The notes beneath the pieces were generated by a model, which worked only from the letters and a program-made list of their open reading frames with translations, searched no databases and was not told where the DNA came from. The position numbers and the translations under genes were made by a program. This document shows positions 45,578-57,711 of a stretch of DNA of 64,000 nucleotides, one piece after another (position 1 is the first letter of the stretch; every line of letters starts with the position of its first letter). Origin of the DNA: Brachynemurus nebulosus (Eukaryota > Arthropoda > Insecta > Neuroptera > Myrmeleontidae); contig JAPWDM010000017.1 in the NCBI GenBank assembly GCA_035578155.1, positions 7,150,828 through 7,214,827 on the forward strand, in the 5' to 3' direction.

Positions 45578-47196
45578 TTACTTTAATTCACACTGACCCA
45601 ACCCAAGTCTATGTTTTTCAAAAAGTACTCTGGTCAAAGTTTTTGTCATTATATCAGCAACCTGATTTTTACTATCGATGTGTTCAACATTCATAACTTT
45701 TTCATAGAATTTTTCACGTATGAAGTGGAATCTCACTTCGATATGTTTCGAACGTTTGTGGAATTCAGGATTTTTCACTAATTTGATAGCACTAGCATTA
45801 TCTACATACAGAGTCGGAATATCACTAAGAGTTGAAATTTCACTGAACAGACGTTTCAACCAAATAATTTCTTTAGTTGCCTCACTGGCTGCCACATATT
45901 CCGCCTCAGTGGTTGACAACACTATACTTTTTTGTTTTTGGCTGGCCCATGTAACAGCACCACCGGAATACATACACACAATCCCAGTTCTTGATCTTCG
46001 TGTGATTGCATCGTCAGCATAATCAGCGTCACTGAACACCATGAGTTCACCTATCTGGTAATTTGCTTTATACAGCAATCCGTGTTCAGCAGTTCCTTTT
46101 AAGTATCTAAAGATCCTTTTAACCGCTTGCCAGTGACACAGCAATGGTGAATCTAGATTTTCAGATACAACGCTAACTGCATACGCAATATCTGGACGTG
46201 TGGCAGTTGACACGTACATCAAGCTTCCCACTGCCTCTCGGTAAGGAACTTTCTCATTAAGAATTTGATCACTTCTTTCGCACTTCTCGGATGGAGTTGA
46301 AACAGGATTAGCGTCATTCATTCCAAATTTTTCAAGGATTTTCTTGGTGTAATTGCACTGATTTACAAAAACGGAACCATCATCCAACTTAGTGAATTGC
46401 ATTCCCAGAAAACAATCTAAGGAACCAACTGTAATTTTGAATTCGGTTTTCAGTTTTTCTACAAATTCAGATATTAAGATACTATCCGAGCCTGCTATTA
46501 AACCATCATCTACATAGATTGTTATTATGAGCTTCTTTTCTTTGTCTTTATGGAAAAACAAACAAGGATCAGCTGCACTACAATTGAACCCTTGATTTGT
46601 AATAAAACTCACAAAGCGTTTGTTCCAACATCTCGGTGCCTGTTTCAAACCATATAGACTTCGATCAAGTTTGCAAACACGACCTGATCCATCATCGTAG
46701 CCTTCTGGTTGTTTCATAAAAACCTTTTCATAAAGTTTCCCATACAGAAAAGCTGTTTTTACATCGAATTGCAGAAGCTGGAGGTTTTCTGATGCCGCAA
46801 CACTCAATATTGTCCTAACTGTATCAAATCTGGCTACAGGACTAAATGTTTCATCATAGTCTACACCTTGTTTCTGACTGTACCCTTTTGCCACAAGTCT
46901 GGCTTTATATCTGTCAATGCTATCATCAGCTTTAGTCTTTACCCTTAGCACCCAGCGGTTCGAAATACACTTTTCCCCAGGAGGTAAATCCACAAGATGC
47001 CATACTTTATTTTCTGCTAAAGAAGTCATCTCTTCATTCATAGCATTTTTCCATTCTTCCGAATGATCTGATTCCATGGCAGATGCATAAGAGTCAGGAA
47101 CATTATAATGGGCCAACAACAAGTAATCATTTAAATAAACAGGTTTATTAATTTGGCGCAAACCACGTCCCAATGGTTCTGTTTTCTCACCCTTCC
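45578..47196 (-). pseudogene. Copia pol, reverse transcriptase and RNase H part
   Basis: An open frame of about 540 codons reads from the border of the inserted element at 47196 to TAA at 45578. It covers the copia reverse transcriptase (KNAMNEEMTSL, LLQFDVKTAFLYGKL, LYGLKQAPRCWNKRF, the catalytic IYVDDGLIAG) and RNase H (SDADYADD, IVLSTTEAEYVAASEATKE, TLYVDNASAIKL) up to the typical C-terminal end. This part is intact, but it is separated from integrase by the element at 47197-48352, so it cannot be made as part of a normal polyprotein. The apparent N-terminal MFT comes from the inserted element's terminus. Confidence 0.9.
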
Positions 47197-48352
47197 CAGT
47201 GAACATTTTTCTGTAAATTTTATGTCAAAGTGACAGAACTGAAAGTCACCTGTTACATAAAATATGAGTCACATATGACTCACATGTAACTTACAATTTC
47301 CCACTTATAAACGTAACAATGTGACGTAACATTGTTATGTTCTTGTTACGTTTCAGGAAAATATAACTTTGATGTTACCTTATAGATAAAAATACGCCTT
47401 ACGCCTTCTTTTGCAATAAGCAAATTCAAAATTCCCCTTTTTTGTTTCTTATTAACATTACATCACATATTACCAACTTTGTTCATATACATACACCTAA
47501 ATTATTATTGTTTTTTTTCTTTTTTTTGTTGACTGTTACAGAATTCGAACCGTTATCCAAGCTGAAGCATCATTTAAATTATCGACAGTCTTAACCACTA
47601 GACCAAACTGACTTATTTATTCTCATCGTTATATATTAATATATATCACAAAATAGTAAATAAAGCCTTACAAGAATTTTCATAAGAGTTTAATTTTTAA
47701 ATTAATAACAAAATTAACTGTTTTAACGACGTATTAACGTTTTTTTAATGAAATGTCACAATCATGACTCTTTTGTTATGTTTTTGTGACGTGTCAATAT
47801 TAATAAAACATTTCACTTGTCACTTTTGTGAAATGTTTTGTTACCATATTAATTTTAAATGTATCAATTCGCGAGGAGTTATCAATTTAAAGATACCTGT
47901 AGTTAATACGTCACAAAAACATAACATAAGAGTACTGTTGTGACGTTTTGTTCAAAGTAACATTGTTAGGTCATCGGGACATAACAAAAGAGTTATGATT
48001 GTGACATTTCAATAAAGTAACGTTGATACGTCACAAAAACATAACATAAGAGTCAGTTCTGTGAGGTTTTATTAAAGTAACATTGTTAGGTTGCGAAGAC
48101 ATAACATAAAAGTCACACTGTGACGTTTTATCGAAGCAACCTTGATACATCATCTAAACGTAACATAGCAGTCACAAATGTGACATTTTATTACAGTCAC
48201 AATGGCACGTAACTGTTACGTAACGTACAGGTACCAATTAGGGATATAACGTAAAACTTTAATTTTATATAATTGTTATGTCACCCATAAGTCAAAAAAG
48301 TTGCGTAACTTGTTATTTCCTTGTTACATCACATTTACATTCTATGTTCACT
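47197..48352. mobile_element. 1.15-kb TIR element inserted in copia pol
   Basis: Inverted ends CAGTGAACAT and ATGTTCACTG, with further pairing over TGTAAAT. It separates copia integrase from reverse transcriptase at a point where the polyprotein should be continuous. The interior has repeated blocks of the type ACATAACATAAGAGTCA/TGTGACGTTTT, about four to six times between 47700 and 48200, and a tRNA-like segment. No ORF, and no clear target duplication. Confidence 0.65.
47523..47612 (-). other. tRNA-like segment with Pol III A- and B-box motifs
   Basis: On the minus strand TGGTCTAGTGGTTAAGAC (A-box-like, with a possible D-arm GTCT..AGAC) is followed about 54 bases later by GGTTCGAATTC (B-box-like). 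The acceptor and T-arm stems pair poorly, so a functional tRNA is unlikely. A tRNA-derived SINE or Pol III-driven repeat fragment is the better reading. Confidence 0.45.
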
Positions 48353-50587
48353 GGGTTGTCAGCTTCCACCAGCTTCTCATCCTCATAAGCTTCCGCGCCA
48401 CTCGAAAATTCTACTTCCTCTGGATCATTATTCTCATTGGTAGTGTCTTCAGAAATGTCCTTACCAGGTTGAACAGACAATTTCACCTTCTTTTCAGATG
48501 TTGCTTCATTTTCAAATTTAACATCTCGACTGAGCATAATTTTATTTTCCTTTGGTAACCAAATACGATAACCATCTCTTTCGCAATAACCAACAAAAGA
48601 ACCTTTAACACTCTTTTTATCCCATTTGTGTCTTTTTTTGCTTTGGTACGTGAACATAACATGAAGTTCCAAATACACGAAGATGATCAATTTTTGCGTC
48701 CTTTTTGAACCACAGCTCAGCGGGTGTTTTGCCTTTAACAACAGATGGGCCCGTTAGATTCAAAACATAAGCAGCAGTATTTACTGCTTCTGCCCAGAGT
48801 TTGATAGGCAAATCCTTTGCATGGATCATAGATCTTGCACTTTCAACAAGAGTCCTATTCTTTCTTTCTACACAGCCGTTTTGCTGCGGAGAGTAAGGCA
48901 TTGTAACTCTAATTTTAACACCTTTGCTGTGAAGGATTTCACGCACATACGAATTGTCAAATTCTTTACCACCGTCACTTAAAAATTCTTTAACAGTGTG
49001 ACCAGCTGCATTATCTTCGTTCAGAAAAGTTTTTAAACAGTTATCGACTTCACTTTTAATACTGATAAAGAAGACCCTTCGAAATTTAGAGTAGTCATCC
49101 TTAAAACATAAGAAATACCTGGAACCACCAATAGATTTCTCTTCCATAGGCCCACACAAATCAGCATGAATTAATTCTCCAGGATTTGTAGATCTATTAG
49201 ATCTGATACCAAAACTTTTACGATGTTGCTTTCCAAACATACAACCATCACAAGATTCTTCGTTTGCATTTACTTTGATTCCATGTTTGTTAAGAAATTC
49301 ACTCACATGCTTCTTATTTTAATGACAAAGTCTCTCATGCCACAACTGAGCATTTTCTTCTTGTGTAGCAAAATATACTTCAGCAGCTCTCTCAGGTTTT
49401 CTTACCTTCATCTGCAGGGCATACAGTCCACCAGGTGTTCTTACGCCTTTTAACCTTGGCACACCATTTCTAAGAAAAATACACCCATTTCTTCCAGCTT
49501 TAAAGCTAAAACCTTTGTCAATGGTTTTACCAATGGAAAATAGATTTCTATCAATTTCAGGGACATACCACACTTCGGTTAGATGATTTTTCTCCCACTT
49601 TCCATTTATAAGCACCTCAACATTTACTGTTCCTTGCCCATAAGCCAATATGGCTTCACTGTTACCAATTCTAATTTCTCTTGAAACAGGAAAAGCTTCG
49701 TATGTAAGAAAATATTCCTTTCTTTTGGTCATATGAGCTGATGCTCCAGAATCAGCTAGCCAAATTTCTTCATCAGCTACACCATATACGCACACAAAAG
49801 CATCACCATCTGGCCTTTTCGGATTATTACCTTTCTTTGGACAATTTTTTGCTACATGTCCTGTCAAATGACACTTGAAGCACTTTCTTACTTTTTCAAA
49901 TTTGGATTTGTCTTTTTTCTTCTTCATACCTGGCCCAGCAACAAGAGCAGTTGACTCACCTTGCTTATTCGGTAGTCTCATTTCTATCAATCTTAATCTT
50001 TCGGTCAGCTTGTTGATAGTTCTTTCTTCAATGGGTACTGATTCCCAAACACTTTTGAATTAAAAGTATTCAGAAGGCAATGTTGACATAATACGGCTCA
50101 TTAACAGTAAATCAGGTAGTTGAGTGTGAGCAAGTTTATTAAGTTCATCGTTTAACTCTCGGAAGTTTCTCTGTAAACGAGGAATATGTGTAGCGATGTC
50201 TTCTGAAGCATCTTTTTCATTGCTGAAGAAATGTTCCATTAATCTGTCTACTCGCTGGCCAGAGCTCTGTTCATACACGGAAATTAATTTCTCCCAAATA
50301 CTTTTTGCTGTATCACATGTGGCTGCCAGTTCTACATTTGCTTCATCCATACTACCAACCAATATTAATTGTGCAAGAGAATCATTTTTATAAAATAATT
50401 TTCTTTTACTTTCAATAGCTTTCTTTTCATCGGGTGTTGCCGTTGCTACCGGACCGGCTGGGTATACAAATGTTCCATTCACAACATCCAGTACATCTGA
50501 ATGACGCAGCATCAATTCTATTTGTCGTTTCCATTTTGTCCAGTTAGAATTTCCAACTAACCTATCTATTTGAACTTTGAAATCCAT
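48353..50587 (-). pseudogene. Copia gag, protease and integrase part (broken)
   Basis: Minus strand from the ATG at 50587. Gag begins MDFKVQIDRLVGNSNWTKWK and includes the UBN2/RVT_2-gag-like helical region. In-frame TAA codons interrupt at 50060-50062 and 49319-49321. After the first comes a CCHC knuckle (CFKCHLTGHVAKNC) and the protease active site WLADSGASAHMT. After the second comes the integrase with HADLCGPM, FLSDGGKEF and the SPQQNGCVERKNRTL motif. A frameshift in an A-run near 48640 precedes the integrase C-terminal GSFVGYCERDGYRIW segment. The frame then runs into the inserted element at 48352. The gene order gag-PR-IN-RT-RH is diagnostic of Ty1/copia. Confidence 0.9.
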
Positions 50588-50734
50588 TGCTATTTAGCAA
50601 ATTTTTATTTCCACAAATAGTATAATTCTTCAACAAAAATTTTCCAACAGTTTCTTCACATTCAGAACGCGTGGCAAACTTAACCCTGTTCATTTAATGC
50701 AACTTTTTTATTTTAAATACTTTCACGCAAGTGG

Positions 50735-50756
50735 AAATCGTGATAAGCCCATAACC
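50735..50756 (-). other. Primer binding site of the copia element
   Basis: On the minus strand, GGTTATGGGCTTATCACG directly follows the 5' LTR end TAACA. The first ten bases equal the primer site of Drosophila copia, which is primed by a half-molecule of initiator methionine tRNA; the remainder has diverged. Confidence 0.7.
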
Positions 50757-50872
50757 TGTTATGATTATTACCTAAAACAATAAAAAGCACTACAAACTGT
50801 TTAATATATACTTGAGATTTTATTAAAATGGAAACATAAAAGTATAAAATAGTTTTACAGAATTTACATGTA

Positions 50873-51102
50873 GGGTAAAAGCCTCCTTTGTGGAACGGTA
50901 TCTAATTATGAACATTTATATATTAATGAAGTTATTTCTGAAAGAAACGTCTGATGACAAAAATTATTATTAATAGAATGACTGTTCTTCAATTTAAATT
51001 CACCTCGCATTTAAAGTTTCCTTACTTAATTAAAGAAATAAATATGTAAATGTCAAAACTGTTCCAGTATTAGATACCGTTCCACAAAGGGGGCTTTTAC
51101 CC
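50873..51102. mobile_element. 230-bp TA-flanked MITE in the copia 5' LTR
   Basis: Ends GGGTAAAAGCCTCCTTTGTG and the near-mirror CACAAAGGGGGCTTTTACCC, with inverted ends extending about 40 bp (through GGAACGGTATCTAAT). TA lies on both sides. Tc1/mariner-type MITE. Confidence 0.85.
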
Positions 51103-51388
51103 TATATCAGTGTACGTGTTTTGGCTGACTGACACGACATTACAAAATACCCCTGTCGCAGCATCCTGCATAACATAGCGAATTTCCATTTACAAAAGTA
51201 CGTTTTTCTCGGAAACTAGTTGATATAGAGTAATTGTAAATAAAAAAAAAACTTTCTTTATGTGATTTTCCCGCCTCATTCCGCCAAATTTTTTCAAAAA
51301 AAATGTCCAAAAAACCGTAGAGGTTTTCACGAAATTTCTTAAAAATAAGATGTTTCGTTCTTGAGTTATCGTGCGGACACTTAGTAAA

Positions 51389-51390
<2 letters not shown>

Positions 51391-51436
<46 letters not shown>
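51391..51436. repeat. (AT)n microsatellite in the foldback head
   Basis: About 23 AT units exactly at the centre of the 51148-51650 foldback. Confidence 0.85.
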
Positions 51437-51437
<1 letters not shown>

Positions 51438-51650
51438 GTGTGTGTGTCCGCACGATAACTCAAAAACGAAACATCTTATTTTAAAAAATATCGCTTAAAC
51501 GTTTCGTGAAAAAAATTTGGCGGAATGAGGCGGAAAAATCACATAAAGTTTTTTTTTATTTACAATTACTCTATATCAACTAGTTTCCAAGAAAACGTAC
51601 TTTTGTAAATGGAAATTCGCTATGTTATGCAGGATGCTGCGACAGGGGTA

Positions 51651-53870
51651 TTTTAATAACAGATGCGTTTATGTACAGGGCCGGTGAGAGAAATGACCGG
51701 TGAAATATCTATTATACAAATTGTGTGTATTTTTATCACCAATTAAACATATACGTATTTTTACTTGACACTAGTTCTAATTTTACCACCAGAGGCGCAA
51801 CTGAGAATCTTTGCCTTACCACTACTGAATTTAATATTTTGAGCTAAATTTTTTAACGGTTACGAAAAAAAATTTAGAACGGAATTTATTTTCCAAACGT
51901 AACAAAACATTTCGACGGTACACCGAAAGAGTGACAACTCAAAAATTTACATTTTCGAGTTTATTGTGTAAATGTATAGCAAAATTTGCATATTTTTATG
52001 TCCCAGAACGACATATTGCTACTTCCAAAATTAACCGCTAGAAGGCGGTTTTGTCGTTTTTTCCTTACTTCAAAGTAGCGAATTTTTTTTATCAAAATCT
52101 TTAATATTATCAAAATTAACTTGTTATTTTTATTGTTGGAATACAAGGTGAGTACCAACGGGTTATCTCCAAAAAAATTTTGAAAATTTTAGAAATCCGA
52201 AACTATGATAACTTTTGAAGTAAATAATAAAACTTTTGAATAGAGATATTGAAGTAGCTGTTTTTTTTTTTTGAACTGTGTCACTCTTTCTGTGTACCGA
52301 CGATTTTACCTTTTTAAATTCTCTTGCTGAAGAAAATAACCATTCGACACGGAAACAAAACTAAAGTTGGACCTTTATTCAAGGGCTTATCCGGCATGTA
52401 CTTAGTTGATGTTTTCCTTCTTAATCCAAGTTTTTAGTTTACTGTGTGTTCTCTTTTTCTTCTTATTATATCTTTAAATTCACCATCCATGTTTTAAATA
52501 GGAATTTATAATACAAAAATGTATTGCTGTTGATATTAACATTTTAACATGTACATTCAAATTATTAGAAAAAATTCAATCACAAAATCCACAGTTTTTA
52601 ATAGATATGTATTTACCTTATTATGTTGACAAATTCTATTAATAATTGCCTGTTTAGAATTTATATTTTCTTTTTTATTTTAGCTATATTCTTCTCGTAT
52701 ATAAATAACATTTGCTTCACGGTTTCATGTAATTTTTAATGTGGTTTTAAATTTTTTACCTATATAAAACAAAACAAAAAACAAATAATAGGACAAATAT
52801 TAATTACTATTTGATTTTAAAAATGTAATATATAAATTAACATGAATTATTACCTATTTTTCTCAAATATCAGCACCGAATCTATATGTCAACATTTCAA
52901 CACAAAGACGAGTTGATTTGAAATTCTGATTGTTGAAATATTAGTTTAAATTCAAGCTAATTTGGCAGTATTGTACATACCTGTGGTGCTATCTGGTTAA
53001 AAACGCTGACACAATAGAATTTTTAAAATAAAAAATTATTAAATATATTTAAAGAATTTTTTTAAATAATTAAATTATTAAAAATATTAATAATTTTAAA
53101 AATATTATTATAATTTTTTAACGTAATGTGTTAAATAAAGAGATTAAAATAATGTGCAGTTAATGGGCAAAAAAATCAATTCTACTACAATTTGAATTTG
53201 AACGCAAAAATAAATTTTCGAAAACAAAATAACAAATCTAATCTACTTATACTAGAGATATTATGTTTACAAATGCATAAGGCTATTTGTGCACTACCAA
53301 AAATATAATTTTAAAATTCTATTTAATCAAAGAAATATTATAGTTTAATTAATTAAATTTAATAATATTACATTTATATAACCGTAGAAATTTATTAAGG
53401 CATTATTCTGAATATTTATCCAAAGAAATTTGAAATATGATAGGTAGTAGAAGTACTAAGTGTAGTAATACCCTTAAAATACGTGTATAATCAAAATAAA
53501 TAAAAATAGGATTTTTCCAATACAACAGAAGGAGATAATACGATAAAAAGAGACTCTATATAAAAATTATTTTTGATTTTTCTTGAAAACCAGTTTATAC
53601 AGAGGAAAAGTTTAAAAAGCTCGCTAATATAACTTCTTACAATTTTTTTGATAGTATAACAAAATTTTTGAAAAAGTTATAAATTCTGATCAAAAAACAC
53701 AAAAAAAGACTTTAAAGCCCAAAATATCCGGTCTGTGGCATCGGATGTGTCTGGCTAACGAACTTAGGCGAGCGAAATCGAATTCAAACCTACACACCAA
53801 ATTTCATAAGCATTAAACGTTTTGTTCGAGAGTTATCGTGTACACACATAAATACATATATATATATTTA
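51651..53870. other. Body of the Helentron-like element
   Basis: Non-coding. 51700-51810 shares blocks with 23690-23800 (CAATTAAACATWTACGTAT, CTAGTTCTAATTTTACCACC). 53712-53870 matches 35588-35730. The remainder is AT-rich with no recognised feature. Confidence 0.5.
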
Positions 53871-54205
53871 TATATATATAAATTTTAGTGAAGTAGATTT
53901 TCGGGTTCTAGAGGCTCCAAAACAAATTTCTGCCATAGTCCCGGGCTTAGGTCTTACCATAAGAGCTGCTGTAATAGCTGAATTTTCATTCTGAAAATTC
54001 GCTAAAATGTTACAAATTTCAAAAGAAACACGTCATCCACGTCATTTCATTATGCGGCCCATACACGGTCCAACACGTTGTACAACCTGGTTGTACAACA
54101 TGTTGTACTGTTTGCCCATACACTATTACAACTATTTATTCAACGTGTTTAAACAACTTCAGTTATTTATAATTTTTGACACGGACAACTTCGCTAAATT
54201 AAATT

Positions 54206-55428
54206 ATGGATAAAATTGTTGCCTTGGCGGTAATTGCGGAAATTAGTGAAGATAGTGTGAGCAAAGGAAAGAAAAGAAAATGGAAAAAAGATTGGTTGGG
54301 TGAAAAATTTTCGAATAATAAATTATTAAAAACAATTTGTGAAACCGAACCAGACGACTATAAAAACTATATGCGAATGAGCGAAGAAATGTTTAATGCT
54401 ATTTTAATAAAGATAACGCCTTTAATAAAAAAAAAAGATACATTTATGCGTGATGCAATTTCGGTAAAAACACGTCTTGGAATTACGTTAAGGTTTTTAG
54501 CGACGGGAAATTCCTTTGAAAATTTAAAATTTTCAACTGCTGTCTCACCACAAGCAATTGGAAAAATTGTTATAGAAACATGCAAGGCAATTAATTTAGT
54601 ATTAAGGGAATATATTAAGGTGAGTTCTAAAAGATATATTACTTTTTTAATTGTACTAACAGTATAATATTACATTCATTTCAGCTTCCTAAAAGTAGCG
54701 ACGAGTGGGAAAAAGAATCACAACTTTTTTATGAAAAAACAGGATTTCCACATTGTCTAGGAGCAATAGATGGCAAGCACATTAATATAAAGAAGCCATC
54801 AAAATCCGGTTCATGTTATTTTAATTATAAAAAAACATTTAGCGTAGTACTTATGGCAGTAGTTAATGCTGATTGTGAATTCCTTATGGTACATGTGGGT
54901 ACAAATGGACGAATTTCAGATGGAGGAGTACTATCAAACACCAGTTTTTTTGATAAACTAAATAATAAAAAACTTGGCCTACCAGATCCTTCCGCACTAG
55001 TTCCTGGCGGAGAACTTTTACCGTACGTTTTTGTTAGTGACGATGCATTTTCTTTGCGGCCAGATTTACTAAAGCCATATGCCCATAATAATTTAAGAAA
55101 CGATGAAATATTTTTCAACAGAAAACTCAGCTCGGCTCGAGTAAAAGTCGAAAATTCATTTGGCATATTAGCTTCACGCTTTCGAATTCTTCTTACTACA
55201 ATTAATTTGTGCCCAGAAAAAGTAAACACAATTGTGCTGACGTGTTGCTACTTACACAACTATTTAAAAAAACAACAAAGTGCTCACAGTAATATATCAG
55301 AACTGCCTTTGAATTGTCAGCAGGACGGATTTTTGGATTTAGAACCATCGACATCACGAAACTCCAGTACTGAAGCAAAGAATGTGAGAAATAAATTTCG
55401 TGATGCCTTAACCCTTTTGAATCAATAA
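54206..55428 (+). CDS. HARBI1-like PIF/Harbinger transposase
   Basis: DDE nuclease for transposition of the surrounding Harbinger element. Exons are 54206-54619 and 54685-55428, joined by a 65-bp GT..AG intron in phase 0, giving 385 residues, within the usual family range. The N-terminal part carries the PDDYKNYMRMSEEMFNAIL helix block and TRLGITLRFLATGNSFENL. The catalytic domain shows the first Asp in GAIDGKHINIK, the second in VSDDAFSL and the Glu in RVKVENSFGILASRFR. No frame disruption is seen and both splice sites are canonical, so the protein could be active. The adjacent minus-strand gene is its expected accessory partner. Domesticated HARBI1 is less likely because TIRs flank the pair. 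Confidence 0.9.
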
Positions 55429-55473
55429 ATATAAACAGTACATAATTTTAATATTTTATTCTGTTTTAAATGT

Positions 55474-55477
<4 letters not shown>

Positions 55478-55557
<80 letters not shown>
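55478..55557. repeat. (AT)n microsatellite between the Harbinger genes
   Basis: About 40 AT units between the convergent stop codons. Confidence 0.85.
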
Positions 55558-55564
<7 letters not shown>

Positions 55565-55606
55565 ATATACAATATCATATTCAGTATTTATTTATTTATT
55601 TTTTAC

Positions 55607-56601
55607 TTAAGAATATTGGGTATCTTGAAATAGTTGGGTTATATTGTTGGGTAAAATAATTGATTCATTGCTTAAAATTACCGGTTGAGTCATGGGATCA
55701 TAACTGGGAAATGGAGTGGATGATCGGGAAGAAGAATAGGGAGTTCCAGTGGAAGAAGACGAGGGAGTCACGGAATTATTTAGGGACAATTTATTTAACT
55801 GGCCTAATAGCAAAGTTTCGTCAATAATTTTTTTTGCATAAAGCTTTTGCTCTTCGCTCAATTTTCTAAATAGACATGCCCATCCTTCAGCAAAAATTGC
55901 TGCTTCGTCTCTTTGTTCATTTTTTACGTGGTCAAGATAAGTGACCGCCTTTCGCAAAAATTCGCTCTTTTCGGCCTCTTTCTTTTGCGGACGTGGTCTT
56001 TTTTTATTGTTTTCAACATTTGGTTCTAACTAAAACAAAAAGAAAAAAATTTAGATTTTGTTATTTTTGTCAACGTTGTCCATTATAAGAAGAAATGTTC
56101 TTCATTTTATTGAGCATGTACAGTAATGACAGTATAGTAATGGGACGTAAAAGACGCCACCCACATCATTATTTTTATACTTTATACATTTTAAAATTAC
56201 AATTACTAACTTACTGAAAAACCAGTGGACTCATTATCCGACTCATCAGCAGTCGACATTCCTGGGTCTGGTGACTCATGGTCTCTTAGAAAATCGAGGC
56301 ACTCAAAATACCATAGACTCGGAACATATATATCATCAGCTCCTGCCCCAGACTTCTCACTTCTTAACACCTTTTTTAACTCTCTTCTATAGCAGGTTCT
56401 TATATTATTTAATTTTCGTTTCATCTGCTCGACTGTCGCTTCTTTCTCAATGATTTTATAGATTTCGAGCAAATTTTCCCATGCTTTATTTCTTGCAAAT
56501 TTATTTTTGTACTGCTCATTTGTAGTTTGCCATAATAATGGCAGTTCTTTGAAACGGTCGAAAAAATTTCGCCATTCTTCGGTGTTTTGTGGTGCAGCCA
56601 T
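55607..56601 (-). CDS. MADF-domain accessory protein of the Harbinger element
   Basis: Second gene of PIF/Harbinger elements: a Myb/SANT/MADF-type DNA-binding protein that in studied elements helps nuclear import of, and DNA recognition by, the transposase. Minus-strand exons are 56601-56215 and 56029-55607, joined in phase 0 across a 185-bp intron with GT..AG ends, giving 269 residues. The N-terminal part (residues 1-100) has the MADF pattern of spaced aromatics: EEWRNFFDRFKELPLLW, NKAWENLLEIYKII, KRKLNNIRTCYRRELKKV and SLWYFECLDFL. The C-terminal exon has a basic nuclear-localisation-like KKRPRPQKK and a Ser/Thr/Pro-rich stretch before a polar tail. No stop or frameshift was seen. Confidence 0.85.
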
Positions 56602-57384
56602 TTTTTTCTATAAGAAAATAAAACGTAATTAGGTAACAATCAGAACAATAGCTAATTTTCTTTAGCAATGACTTCCAGTTATTATTATAAATGTTTTGAT
56701 CAGCAAAATCATACATAAACAAAAGTTATTAATCAAAATATCAAAATAAAATTGAGGTAAATTGTAGAGTACTACAACACGCTGTAATTTCAATGTTTGC
56801 CGGAAAAAAGAAATTATAAAAAAATATAAAAAATTATTATAAAAAATTGTGAAAAATATTAATAAATTTGAGTTTTCCAAAACAAAAATATGCTTCCGCG
56901 CTTTAACTTTCCATAATTTAAAATTTCCACCACTATTGCTTTGTTTTTATCGGTTAAAAAAAATCGCATGTTGTAGTACTCTACAAAATTCCCTAAAATT
57001 GTAAAATAATATTATAGTTGAGAATTTATAATTGTACTACTATTTTAAAATAGTTTACTTACCTTTATAACAAATAAAATAAGTTAATAAATAAAATTAC
57101 TTGATTGTTGTTGCTGTTTTAAACAGTTATTTACATCACGACTAAACGAAACCAACTAACCAAAGTAACTGTAAATAATGGTTTTGTCCTACAACAACGC
57201 CACACACAGTACAACATGTTTGCCAACCATTTGCTCCGCCCACATAAAATCAAAATATTTTGATTTTACTACAACCGTTGATACAACCATCAAAACGGTT
57301 GTACAACTGCCCCATACACGATGCAACTTGTTGTACAACTCAGCCAAGTTGTACAACAAGTTGAACCGTGTATGGGCCGCATTA
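56602..57384. other. Right non-coding part of the Harbinger element
   Basis: Likely promoter of the MADF gene and the right subterminal region with repeated GTTGTACAAC-type motifs from about 57295 to 57365. Small ORFs here come from those palindromic repeats. Confidence 0.5.
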
Positions 57385-57711
57385 TTACAGTTCAGTTTCA
57401 TTGTCTAATCACCATATTCATAGAGATGAACCTACTTTTATATACAGCTCACTTCACTTTACAACCATATATGTAGTATACATATATAGCCAAATGGATA
57501 TGAAAAAAACGTCCCAACATCACGTTGCAGATTTGGAAGTATTTTGTTCGTTTTGCGCAAATGCGACTTTTTTGGTGGTAATATGAACCAATCTGAACAG
57601 TAAACACGGTAAACACTAATTGATGCATCTGCGCAAAACAACTGAAGTGCCTCTACCCGATGTCTATCCGTCTCACTTCATCGGAACCACTGCCTCTTAT
57701 AGGGATTGGAC

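Larger units (their letters stand above)
51148..54004 (+). mobile_element. 2.86-kb Helentron-like element in the copia 5' LTR
   Basis: The insertion unit is fixed by LTR sequence on both sides: the empty site in the 3' LTR reads TTACAAAAAATGTTAC. It starts TACCCCTGTCGCAGCATCC. A foldback head runs to the mirrored terminus ending at 51650, with (AT)n at 51391-51436 in its loop. A body of about 2.2 kb follows, then a short AT run and the conserved tail ending TGAAAATTCGCTAA. The A counts (four left, four right, six in the empty site) allow either no duplication with a CTAA terminus or an AA duplication. No Rep/helicase ORF. Confidence 0.7.
54053..57384 (+). mobile_element. PIF/Harbinger transposon, apparently complete
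   Basis: Inverted ends TGCGGCCCATACACGGTCCA and the near-mirror ending CCGTGTATGGGCCGCA. Subterminal GTTGTACAAC repeats occur on both sides (for example 54078-54107 and 57315-57362). The target trinucleotide TTA lies left of the element. On the right the sequence reads TTATTACAG where the empty LTR has TTACAG, consistent with a 3-bp TTA duplication. It carries two convergent genes, a transposase (+) and a MADF-type protein (-), the standard Harbinger pair. Confidence 0.88.

Noticed and set aside
47523..47612. Functional tRNA gene
   Set aside because: A- and B-box-like motifs are present but acceptor and T-stems do not pair, so a tRNA-derived repeat is more likely.
57178..57408. ORFs on both strands near the Harbinger right end
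   Set aside because: They arise from the palindromic GTTGTACAAC subterminal repeats.
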